Shown here: positions 10,201-17,039 of the stretch, one piece after another
How the letters are laid out: each line of letters opens with the position of its first letter
How positions within the stretch are numbered: position 1 is the first letter of the stretch
Assembly: GCA_963842515.1 (NCBI GenBank)
Contig: CAWJGO010000003.1
Location: 124,001-188,000 of the forward strand
Length of the DNA stretch: 64,000 nt
Direction: 5' to 3'
DNA from: CADEED01 sp963842515
GTDB taxonomy: Bacteria > Pseudomonadota > Gammaproteobacteria > Steroidobacterales > Steroidobacteraceae
Program-made: the position numbers and the translations under genes
The notes under the pieces: model-generated
The model's database searches: none
What the model was told of the DNA's origin: nothing
The model's input: only the letters and a program-made list of their open reading frames with translations

Positions 10201-10340
10201 ACTACGACTTCCTCGAGTTCATCACTCGACTTCGCCGGTGTGGCTGCATCGGCGTTTTGTGCCGACGCAGGAGTTGCAACAAACGCGGTCGCCCCGGCGC
10301 ATACCAGTATTGCTAGTTCGCGAAGCTTCTTGAAACTCAT
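7293..10340 (-). CDS. TonB-dependent receptor (Caulobacter/Xanthomonas type)
   Basis: Second large outer-membrane receptor of the locus, 1015 residues. The ATG at 10340 is preceded by AGGGGGATTTCA and begins a signal peptide (LAILVCAGATAFVATPASA). The frame runs open to 10667, but that part lacks a ribosome site. The TonB box region ELEEVVVTGFRGSL is followed by plug motifs IFAEDIGKFPDANLAE, RIPGVQIARD and SVAVRGLGRDFTQITLNG. The C-terminus QLLLGVSGSF ends with Phe, as required for BAM-dependent assembly. It is divergent from the GntR-family regulator, with candidate operators between them, so regulation by that protein is likely. The ligand is unknown; uronate-containing oligosaccharides are inferred from context. 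Confidence 0.92.
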   Translation of the reverse strand: MSFKKLRELAILVCAGATAFVATPASAQNADAATPAKSSDELEEVVVTGFRGSLQSSAAEKRQNVNFTDSIFAEDIGKFPDANLAESLQRIPGVQIARDVTGEGTSVAVRGLGRDFTQITLNGAPVETASDSNIDGVSQGRGVDLVLFPTELFRRLTVSKTPTASQVEGAIAANIDLRIARPFDEKGFHVNYTLKGNFQEASEEFSPRAGLYASNTWDTSMGEFGILGGVAYSDRKYRSDGFNTIGWTTVGLGTRCPTNQPGCNSQSQAATVVGNPSIGYGNSSQAWPTTVPAGYSFGANGANTGDPLTVCGPGNTPGGTSGLSCNQLSYSIWPRLARPDSLVGERKTSSGVMSVEWNSPSDALHVYFDGIYSESDHPYERNDLNLAVRSTNTNVPVNVQVNEDNVVTSATIANPVWLNENRPYDEDTDFINLNSGAEWQIAEKWKVGVSANYNHSDWFRSTNTYLFNSNLNSGITVDLATSGDGVVNVTPSRDLNDVNFWNWNALRIQPVQRELWQKGARFDVEWGGEPLNIKAGGAKDTFHREVTTWDPTSCATDGGAPTTECGIVLARDGVLNAKAAVPNAQLGNFMQPWTHGPLYSTSDFDVGTNNGWALPNYRLLDPAVNIDYFENELGRGLAGGINVAGYSPRVLDEETMAYFVEANGALEILGNLRYNVGVRYINTEQEVMGLVTVNTPAGAVRQEQRSVAEYHKYLPSFNVASELTEGVLLRFAGSKAMTRPNPGDIAPNESFSVNGDIYTRGNPELAPYFADQVDLGLEWYFGDSGLGVVAVNAWAKKLEGFTQIRSTSVRFNTLGIDFATLPIATQTSLIARSTAQGDGGDPNLALVRVDQRQNTEEVIDLYGFEVTYTQPLDFLLKGSGFSFNYTNISQYSTGGPAGTPSSAVTGLSPYTYNLTAFYENAGFSGRLSYAVRDAFISFLGNNDQNIQGDNWAQKSGYLDASFSYKLPWEMNVSISLEAQNITNEQQLIYFRNDPNTPRQSFAPGRQLLLGVSGSF

Positions 10341-10431
10341 TGAAATCCCCCTGAGAAAAAGAAAACCAGCGAGCCGCCTCGTGCGGCGATCGCTCCGCGT
10401 CGTCGCTGCCACGCTGTGGCGCGAAAGTAGC

Positions 10432-10520
10432 AATTGGTCAGGCCAAGTGCAAGAAGTACCCTGGCCACCCTGTCCCGTCAGACATGAGACAGTGTCCAAA
10501 GCGCCCTGACCAATTCTGGT
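10432..10520. promoter_or_regulatory. Paired inverted operators upstream of the GntR regulator and the TonB receptor
   Basis: AATTGGTCAGG (10432-10442) and its exact reverse complement CCTGACCAATT (10505-10515) flank the intergenic region. Each copy is itself part of a small palindrome: TTGGTCAGGCCAA at 10434-10446 and ACCAATTCTGGT at 10509-10520. TGGT...ACCA-type palindromes are the usual operator form of FadR-subfamily GntR proteins. The 73-bp spacing of the two copies is about seven helical turns, compatible with looping or co-operative repression. Confidence 0.6.
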
Positions 10521-10555
10521 TGTTGGGCTTGCCTCTTCCGACGATACTGCCCGCC

Positions 10556-11305
10556 ATGCCTGAACCTCGACGGCTCTACGAACAAATCGCCCAACAACTG
10601 GCCGGGGCAATCGCCGAGGGCAGATACGAGATTGGTCAGCGCCTGCCGTCGGAGCGCGAGCTCGCACAAACGTTTTCGGTGTCGCGACCCACGGTGCGCG
10701 AAGCCATCATCGCGCTGGAACTCGACGAACTCGTCGAGGTTCGACTGGGATCGGGTGTGTATGTGGTCAACCGGAAGCCGCCAGGTGGCACGGAAGGCTA
10801 CAAAGACATTGGTTTTTTCGAGTTGCTCGAGGCACGGCGGGCCATCGAGGGTGAATCCTGCGCTCTGGCGGCGATGCGGATCGACGACGCACAGCTTGCG
10901 CAACTTTCCGATCTCATCGCGGAAATGCGCGTCGACAACCAGCGCGACGAAATCCTGATGAGTGAGGATGCGGACCGGCGCTTCCACGAGCTCATCGCAA
11001 GCTCGACGCAGAACAGCGGCATCATCGCAGCGGTGAAAATGATGTGGGATTCGCGCGTGCGCTCGCCACAGAACATGTCCATGAGCGCCAAGGTGCGCGA
11101 GCGTGGCTACAAGCCCCCGATCGAAGAACACGCTGCCATCGTGCGTGCTTTGAAACGTCGTGATCCGGATGCCGCACGCGCCGCCATGCGCGAGCACCTC
11201 TCGCGCGTCATCGAAGACTTGCTCGAAGTCACCGAGGTCGAAGAAGTGGAGCGCGCCCGTGCCGTCGCTGCCGAAAAACGCCGTCGCTACGCGTCAACCA
11301 AGTGA
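10556..11305 (+). CDS. GntR-family transcriptional regulator, FadR/FCD subfamily
   Basis: 249-residue DNA-binding regulator. The ATG at 10556 opens MPEPRRLYEQIAQQL; an upstream in-frame ATG at 10484 would lie inside the operator region and is not favoured. The winged-helix HTH spans about residues 8-75 and includes the GntR signature GQRLPSERELAQTFSVSR and PTVREAIIALE. The C-terminal FCD effector domain (about residues 95-235) has the metal/acid-binding pattern with LLEARRAIEGE, DRRFHELIA and EEHAAIVRAL. FadR-type ExuR/UxuR proteins sense hexuronate intermediates. Here the gene sits between a TonB receptor and the exuT-uxaC genes, so an ExuR-like role is likely. It probably autoregulates through the paired operators. 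Confidence 0.88.
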   Translation: MPEPRRLYEQIAQQLAGAIAEGRYEIGQRLPSERELAQTFSVSRPTVREAIIALELDELVEVRLGSGVYVVNRKPPGGTEGYKDIGFFELLEARRAIEGESCALAAMRIDDAQLAQLSDLIAEMRVDNQRDEILMSEDADRRFHELIASSTQNSGIIAAVKMMWDSRVRSPQNMSMSAKVRERGYKPPIEEHAAIVRALKRRDPDAARAAMREHLSRVIEDLLEVTEVEEVERARAVAAEKRRRYASTK

Positions 11306-11338
11306 CGCCAGCTCGACTCGCCTCGCCCGATTCGGACC

Positions 11339-12871
11339 TCACAACTGCAATTGACGTCTCTTCGGTGAGCCGGCGTACAGGACGGCGAGACCGATGATCA
11401 CGAATCCTCCGGCAACCACCGCGGCCTGCGCCGCGCCGGTGGTCTTGACGGCCGCAACCATCATTTCCCAGTTGCCATAAACCCACGCCGACAACGCGGC
11501 GCCAAAAGCTGTGACGGCGAGACCTGCGATGACCAGGTTGCGATGGGCGACCGACTCGTCGAGTCCGGCGTCGACGTTCACCTGCACGAAACGGCCTTTG
11601 AACCAGAACCAGAACAGCAGCAGCGCCAGCAGGTGCATGCCGCCCGCCCACACGAAGACGATCTGCTGGTTGCCGGTCCACTGCACGGCGAGACCCGCCA
11701 GCAAAGTCATGAACATGCCGCCGATGCCGCCGGCGGTCGCACCGAGTCCCACCACCGATCCGGCGACCTTGCCGGGAAACATGTCGGTGGCGTTGGTGAA
11801 CAGGTTGGCAGACCAGGCCTGGTGGCAGGCCGTCGCCAGCGTGATGAATGCCACGCACATGCCGAAGCTGTCGGCGTAGTAGGCAAAGATAGAGCCCGGC
11901 ATGAACACCGCGGCTAACAACATCGTCGTCATGCGCGCCTTGCCCACCGGCCAGCCGCGCTTGATGAGCGCGCCAGAGAGCCAGCCGCCGAGAATCGAAC
12001 CGACGGATGAGCCGGTGTAGATGACGCCGATCCACAACGCGCTCGTCAGCGGATTCACTCCGCGCTCTCTCTCGAGATACGACGGCAGCCAGAACAGGAA
12101 GAACCACCACACAGGATCAGTGATGAATTTGCCGATGATGAACGGCCAGATCTCGCGATATCGCAGCAGCGCTGTCCACGGGACCTTGACCGCTTGCCCG
12201 ACCGGCGGCAGGCCCGCGTGGATGTAGTCGAGTTCAGCCTTGCCGAGGCGCGCCTGGCGCGAAGGGATGTCGAAATACTTCTGCCAGAAAATCAGCCACA
12301 CGAGGCCGATGACGCCGATGAATATGAACGCGCCTTGCCAGCCCCAATGCCCGGCGATCCACACCGTGACAAAAGAGACCATGACACCGACGCTGGTGCC
12401 GGAATTGAAGATACCCGTGGCGAGCGCGCGCTCTTTTTGCGGAAACCACATGCCCACGGCCTTGATGGAAGCCGGGAAGTTAGCCGCCTCGGCGATGCCG
12501 AGCACGAAGCGTACGATTACGAATCCGATCACCGTTGCAACCAGGCCGTGCGCGGCAGCCGCAAGCGACCAGACCACCAGCGCCCCCGCCAGGGCCTTCT
12601 TCACCCCGAAGCGGTCGACGAAGACGCCAATGAGAGATGGGAACGCCGCGTACGCGAACGTGAACGCGAAGGTGATCCAGCCATAGTCGACATCGGTCCA
12701 GCCGAGCACTCTCTGTAGCGTGGTCTTGAGCACCGACAGCGAGTTGCGGTCGATGTAGTTGATGGTCGTGCAGAAGAACAACAGCGCGCAGATCACCCAG
12801 CGGTAATTGCCGATCCGACCGGTGCCGGCTCCGGTGCCACCGGTGTCATTCGATACGTTGTTAGAACTCAT
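11339..12871 (-). CDS. exuT: MFS transporter, hexuronate (ExuT)-like
   Basis: Inner-membrane major facilitator of the anion:cation symporter family, predicted to import glucuronate or galacturonate. It has 510 residues from the ATG at 12871, chosen because GGGGGT lies 8 nt upstream; an in-frame start at 12898 overlaps the end of uxaC. About 12 hydrophobic segments are visible. Family features include INYIDRNSLSVL in TM1, FVDRFGVKKALAG (the MFS DRxG-like loop) and GIAEAANFPASIKAVGMWFP. The C-terminal half has extra hydrophobic segments compared with E. coli ExuT (about 430-470 residues). It is encoded immediately after uxaC, consistent with uptake of the UxaC substrate. Confidence 0.85.
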   Translation of the reverse strand: MSSNNVSNDTGGTGAGTGRIGNYRWVICALLFFCTTINYIDRNSLSVLKTTLQRVLGWTDVDYGWITFAFTFAYAAFPSLIGVFVDRFGVKKALAGALVVWSLAAAAHGLVATVIGFVIVRFVLGIAEAANFPASIKAVGMWFPQKERALATGIFNSGTSVGVMVSFVTVWIAGHWGWQGAFIFIGVIGLVWLIFWQKYFDIPSRQARLGKAELDYIHAGLPPVGQAVKVPWTALLRYREIWPFIIGKFITDPVWWFFLFWLPSYLERERGVNPLTSALWIGVIYTGSSVGSILGGWLSGALIKRGWPVGKARMTTMLLAAVFMPGSIFAYYADSFGMCVAFITLATACHQAWSANLFTNATDMFPGKVAGSVVGLGATAGGIGGMFMTLLAGLAVQWTGNQQIVFVWAGGMHLLALLLFWFWFKGRFVQVNVDAGLDESVAHRNLVIAGLAVTAFGAALSAWVYGNWEMMVAAVKTTGAAQAAVVAGGFVIIGLAVLYAGSPKRRQLQL

Positions 12872-12898
12872 TCGGCAGACCCCCCAAGTAGTCGTCAC

Positions 12899-14305
12899 TC
12901 AAAGTTTGTACGCTTTTTTCGGGAATTCGTACGCGAGCTGCTGCGCGAGCGCTGCAGCCTCGTCTTCCGGAAGACGGTGCTCGGCGACCAGTCGCGCCAG
13001 GAAAGAGCAATCGACGCGACGCGCCACGTCGTGTCGGGCGGGAATGGAAAGAAAGGCGCGCGTGTCGTCGTTGAAACCGACTGTGTTGTAGAAGCCGGCG
13101 GTCTCGGTAGTTTGCTCGCGGAACCGCATCATGCCCTCGGGGCTGTCGTGGAACCACCACGCCGGCCCGAGCTTGAGCGCCGGATAGTGCCCTGCGAGCG
13201 GTGCGAGCTCGCGCGCGTAGCTGCTTTCATCGAGCGTGAAGACGATGATCGAGAGCGTCGGATCGTTGCCGAAGCGATTGAGCAATGGACGCAGCGCGCC
13301 GACGTAGTCGGTGGCGGTCGGAATATCGGCTCCGACATTGGCCCCGAAGCGATCGAACAACGGCGCGTTGTAGTTGCGCCAGGCGCCCGGATGAATCTGC
13401 AGCACCAGTCCGTCATCCAGACTCATGCGCGCCATTTCGGTGAGCATCTGGCCGCGAAAAAGATCGGCGTCGCCGGAGTTCTGTGCGCCGCGCACGATGC
13501 GGGCGAACAGGGCTTCGGCATCGGCGGGACTGAGGTCGGCCGTTCGCGCCGTCGGGTGTCCATGGTCCGTGGAGGTGGCGCCCATGACGGCAAAAAAGGC
13601 ACGGCGCTTGCGATGCGCCGCGAGATAACCACGCCATGACTGCGTGTCCTCGCCGGTGATGGCGGCGAACTTCTTGAGGTTGTCGAGGAATCCCAGTGTG
13701 TCCGGATCGACGACGGGATCTGGCCGGTAGGCAGTGATCACTCGTCCCCGCCAGCCACTCTTGCGAATGCTGGTGTGATGCGCGAGATCGTCGAGCGGCG
13801 ATTCGGTGGTCGCAAGTGCTTCGATGTTGAATTTTTCGAACAATGCGCGCGGCCGGAATTCCGGCTTCTGCAACCGCTCTGAAATGCGGTCGTAGGTGGC
13901 GTCGGCGTTCTCCGGTGTCAACGGAATCGGCGCGTCGAAGATGCTCGACAGCACCCAATCGAACCACATCCGGGTCGGAGTGCCACGGAACAGATAGTAG
14001 TGAGTCGCGAACAGGCGCCAGATCTTGCGCGAATCGCGCTCGGTGGCACCGCCGTCGACGCGCGCGACGCCGAATTCCTCGAGCTTGATGCCCTGGCTGT
14101 AAAGCATGCGGAAGACATAATGATCGGGGGTCAGCAGCAGGCTGGCCGGATCGGCGAACGGGCTGTTGTCAGCGAACCATTTCGGATCGGTGTGGCCGTG
14201 CGGGCTGATGATCGGCAGGTCTTTGACGAGCCGGTAGAGATTCCGTGCAATCGCGCGCGTGCTGGGATCGGGTGGAAAAAGCCGATCGGGATTGAGTTTG
14301 TCCAT
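12899..14305 (-). CDS. uxaC: Uronate isomerase
   Basis: Isomerises D-glucuronate to D-fructuronate (and galacturonate to tagaturonate). The protein has 468 residues from the ATG at 14305, very close to the usual 470. The amidohydrolase-like metal motif is SPHGHTDP with His36 and His38. Further conserved blocks are NIEALATTESPLDDL, HPGAWRNYN and IIVFTLDES. The frame is open upstream to 14365, but that start would leave almost no room for the divergent promoter. The gene is divergent from manD, which acts two steps later, and is followed after 27 bp by exuT. Confidence 0.95.
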   Translation of the reverse strand: MDKLNPDRLFPPDPSTRAIARNLYRLVKDLPIISPHGHTDPKWFADNSPFADPASLLLTPDHYVFRMLYSQGIKLEEFGVARVDGGATERDSRKIWRLFATHYYLFRGTPTRMWFDWVLSSIFDAPIPLTPENADATYDRISERLQKPEFRPRALFEKFNIEALATTESPLDDLAHHTSIRKSGWRGRVITAYRPDPVVDPDTLGFLDNLKKFAAITGEDTQSWRGYLAAHRKRRAFFAVMGATSTDHGHPTARTADLSPADAEALFARIVRGAQNSGDADLFRGQMLTEMARMSLDDGLVLQIHPGAWRNYNAPLFDRFGANVGADIPTATDYVGALRPLLNRFGNDPTLSIIVFTLDESSYARELAPLAGHYPALKLGPAWWFHDSPEGMMRFREQTTETAGFYNTVGFNDDTRAFLSIPARHDVARRVDCSFLARLVAEHRLPEDEAAALAQQLAYEFPKKAYKL

Positions 14306-14332
14306 ATTGGTAGTATGCGGGCCCGGTTTGAC

Positions 14333-14343
14333 GGCCGACCAAA
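14333..14343 (-). promoter_or_regulatory. Possible GntR half-operator in the uxaC/manD divergent promoter
   Basis: TTTGGTCGGCC on the minus strand resembles the TTGGTCAGGCC motif next to the GntR gene. A second TTGGT (plus strand) is at 14307. The match is short and imperfect, so this is only suggestive of shared control of both promoters. Confidence 0.3.
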
Positions 14344-14389
14344 TGTCTGCCGCGGCGGGCGACACTAATTCTTAATCTTTGAGGGAGCA

Positions 14390-15652
14390 ATGGGCGTGGC
14401 TACTTCCGGCTCGAATAATTCAATCGCGGGGTCGGCGCGCGATCGCGAAATCCTGACAGCGCAAGTGATCGTCACGTGCCCGGCGCGCAATTTCGTCACG
14501 CTCAAAATCGTTACGCGTTCCGGTGTTACCGGTATCGGCGATGCAACATTGAATGGGCGCGAGCTCGCGGTGGCGTCCTATCTCAAGGATCACCTCATCC
14601 CGAATCTCATTGGCCGCGACGCAGGACGCATCGAAGACATCTGGCAATTTTTCTATCGTGGCGCGTATTGGCGCCGGGGCCCGGTGACCATGACCGCGAT
14701 CGCCGCGGTCGATGTCGCGCTGTGGGACATCCTCGGCAAGATGAGCAACCAGCCGCTGTACCAGCTGCTCGGCGGGCGTTCGCGCGACGGCGCTCTCGTC
14801 TACGGCCATGCCAACGGCAAGGACATCGACGAGGCGAGCGATGAAGTCGGAAAGTACATCGCCATGGGTTACAAGGCGGTCCGCGCGCAGTGCGGCGTGC
14901 CAGGCATCAAGAAAGCATATGGCATCTCGAATCTGAAGAATGCCTATGAACCCGCTGAGAGCGAGCTGCCTGCGGAAACGGTGTGGGCGACGCCGAAGTA
15001 TCTGGCGATAGTTCCGAAATTATTCGAGCGGCTACGCAAGGAGCACGGACCGGACATCGAACTATTGCACGACGTGCATCACCGGCTGTCGCCCATCGAA
15101 GCTGCGCGTCTGGCGCGCGACTTGGAGCCGTATCGATTATTCTGGCTGGAGGATTCCACGCCAGCCGAGAACCAGAAGTCCTTCGAGCTGATCCGCCAAC
15201 ATTCGGTGACGCCACTCGCGGTAGGCGAAGTCTTCAACTCCATCTGGGATTGCAAGCACCTCATCGAGAACCAGCTCATCGACTACATCCGCACCACCAT
15301 CGTGCACGGCGGCGGCATCACCCACGTGCGCCGCATCGCCGACTTCGCCGCGCTGCATGGCGTGCGCACCGGTTTCCACGGCGCCACGGACCTCTCGCCA
15401 GTGTGCATGGGCGCGGCGCTGCACTTCGATACCTGGGTGCCGAATTTCGGCATCCAGGAATACATGCGGCACGCGCCGGAGACCGATGAAGTCTTCCCGC
15501 ACGATTACACATTCAAGGAAGGTCGCCTGTATTGCGGCGATGCGCCGGGACACGGCGTCACCATCGACGAGAAACTCGCCGCCAAATATCCCTATGCGTC
15601 CAGGCAGCTGCCCGTCGCGCGCCTCGAGGACGGCACGATGTGGGACTGGTAG
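14390..15652 (+). CDS. manD: D-mannonate dehydratase, enolase superfamily (ManD type)
   Basis: Dehydrates D-mannonate, made from fructuronate by UxuB, to 2-keto-3-deoxygluconate. The 420-residue protein carries the mandelate-racemase/enolase fold with Mg ligands Asp228 (LLHDVHHRLSP), Glu254 (FWLEDSTPAEN) and Glu280 (LAVGEVFNS). The 26-residue spacing is that of characterised ManD enzymes (D210/E236/E262). ALWDILGKMSNQPLYQLLGG is the family signature. The C-terminal EDGTMWDW is also typical. The ATG at 14390 follows GAGGGAG. This enolase-type enzyme replaces the unrelated UxuA dehydratase of E. coli. Some family members act on gluconate, but the surrounding pathway argues for mannonate. Confidence 0.92.
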   Translation: MGVATSGSNNSIAGSARDREILTAQVIVTCPARNFVTLKIVTRSGVTGIGDATLNGRELAVASYLKDHLIPNLIGRDAGRIEDIWQFFYRGAYWRRGPVTMTAIAAVDVALWDILGKMSNQPLYQLLGGRSRDGALVYGHANGKDIDEASDEVGKYIAMGYKAVRAQCGVPGIKKAYGISNLKNAYEPAESELPAETVWATPKYLAIVPKLFERLRKEHGPDIELLHDVHHRLSPIEAARLARDLEPYRLFWLEDSTPAENQKSFELIRQHSVTPLAVGEVFNSIWDCKHLIENQLIDYIRTTIVHGGGITHVRRIADFAALHGVRTGFHGATDLSPVCMGAALHFDTWVPNFGIQEYMRHAPETDEVFPHDYTFKEGRLYCGDAPGHGVTIDEKLAAKYPYASRQLPVARLEDGTMWDW

Positions 15653-15662
15653 GGGACCGCCA

Positions 15663-15686
15663 GGAAATGGGGAGTGCCCCCATTCC
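15663..15686. terminator. Hairpin between convergent manD and CE15 genes
   Basis: GGAAATGGGG pairs with CCCCATTCC with one bulged A and a 5-nt loop. There is no clear U-tract on either side, so termination efficiency is uncertain. It fills the 37-bp gap between two convergent stop codons. Confidence 0.45.
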
Positions 15687-15689
15687 TAA

Positions 15690-17018
15690 CTACTTTGGCT
15701 CGAAGTAGCGCGCCGCGAAGTCGAGGAAGGTCGGCCAGTTGGGCCCGGACGTGTGGCCGCCCGCATGCTGGCGATAGGCGAGTTCGCCGGCAGTCAACGG
15801 CGTCTCGATGGGCGGGAACTCCGTGACATCCAGCGCTCGCCTGCCTAACAAGCGGTACACCGGGCTCGCCGCCGCGGTGGCCATGAACATGCCACGCGGG
15901 TCCACCCAGGCATCGCCCTGCGCGGGACTGCCCGCGCCGATGAACAGCGGCCGCGGCGCGGCGAGCGCTATCAGTTCGTGCGCATCCACGGGCAGGTCCT
16001 TGGCCGTGAGCGGTCCCGCATACTTGATGTAGTTGCCGGCCATCCAGTGGTATTCGCCACTCGCGGCGACGTTCTCCAGCAGCTCGCCAATGCGCCGGCG
16101 ATGCAATGCCGCGCCTCCCATCCCGGAAGATCCGATGAAACCGATGGAGAAGCGGGGTTCGTACGCCATGGTCACCAGCGAAGCCTTGCCGTAGCGCGAT
16201 ACTCCTTCGATCACCGCGCGTTTCGCATCTACGGCGGGATCGGTGGATAGATAGTCGAGCGCGCGTGAAGCTCCCCACGCCCAGGCACGCAGCGCACCCC
16301 AGTCATCGGGCTTGCGTGGCTGGCCCCTGTTGACCAGACCGATGATGCCGCGGGTCAGGCCCGCGCCGTGATCGGCCTGAATGCTGGTCGGCGAAAGGAT
16401 GGCATACGCCCAGCCCCGCGCGATCACCTGCTCTTTCCAGGTCGGCGAGGGTTGGGGCGGGACGCGCCCAGCCCATTCGGGAGGAAAGAATTCGACGATG
16501 ACCGGTACGCCTTTCGCGCCGGCCGGGGTGGTCAGATAGAGCTCGATGTCGACATCGATGAGCGGGTAGCTGCTGTTGTCGACGTGGCCGATCAGCTTGC
16601 GCGTGATCACCGCGGCACCGCCGATCGTTTCATTCTTCGAATCGGCCACCGCCCACTTCACGGCCGGCACGCGTTTCGGCAACCTGCCATACAGCTCGCG
16701 GTCGAAATACTCGACGATCTGCGGCCGGCGCTGCTTCCACCAAATTTGCGCGCTCTTGACTGGCTTGCCGTTGTCGAGCTTCAACGCATCAGGAAGTTCC
16801 GGATAGGGATTGCCCTTGGCCTCATCGTAGTTAGCCGCGTTGGCTGCCCTGGGATCGCGCCCATTGGCGCCCGGTCGGATCGAGGCGATTCCAAGCTGCT
16901 CCATCATCATGCGGTGATCCTGCTCGGCGGTGAGCTCGAGCGGTGGCGGTGGGCCGGCCACCGTGGCCGCGCTGGCGGACACCCACAACAATCCGGAAAC
17001 CAGCAGAACGGCACGCAT
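15690..17018 (-). CDS. Glucuronoyl methylesterase, carbohydrate esterase family 15
   Basis: Secreted or periplasmic esterase that cleaves the ester linking 4-O-methyl-glucuronate of xylan to lignin alcohols. It has 442 residues with an N-terminal signal peptide (AVLLVSGLLWVSASA). The CE15 nucleophile motif appears as EGVSRYGKAS (Ser274; family consensus GCSRxGK). The catalytic His is about 422 in GGHTSGPNW. GAGSPAQGDAWVDPRG and the substrate-site segment GSSGMGGAALHRR are also typical of bacterial members. The ATG at 17018 is preceded by GAGGGGG; a GTG one codon earlier is equally possible. It lies 22 bp after the GH67 gene on the same strand, an enzymatic pair that acts on the same uronic acid side chain. 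Confidence 0.88.
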   Translation of the reverse strand: MRAVLLVSGLLWVSASAATVAGPPPPLELTAEQDHRMMMEQLGIASIRPGANGRDPRAANAANYDEAKGNPYPELPDALKLDNGKPVKSAQIWWKQRRPQIVEYFDRELYGRLPKRVPAVKWAVADSKNETIGGAAVITRKLIGHVDNSSYPLIDVDIELYLTTPAGAKGVPVIVEFFPPEWAGRVPPQPSPTWKEQVIARGWAYAILSPTSIQADHGAGLTRGIIGLVNRGQPRKPDDWGALRAWAWGASRALDYLSTDPAVDAKRAVIEGVSRYGKASLVTMAYEPRFSIGFIGSSGMGGAALHRRRIGELLENVAASGEYHWMAGNYIKYAGPLTAKDLPVDAHELIALAAPRPLFIGAGSPAQGDAWVDPRGMFMATAAASPVYRLLGRRALDVTEFPPIETPLTAGELAYRQHAGGHTSGPNWPTFLDFAARYFEPK

Positions 17019-17039
17019 CACAACCCCCTCGCCGGCCGC

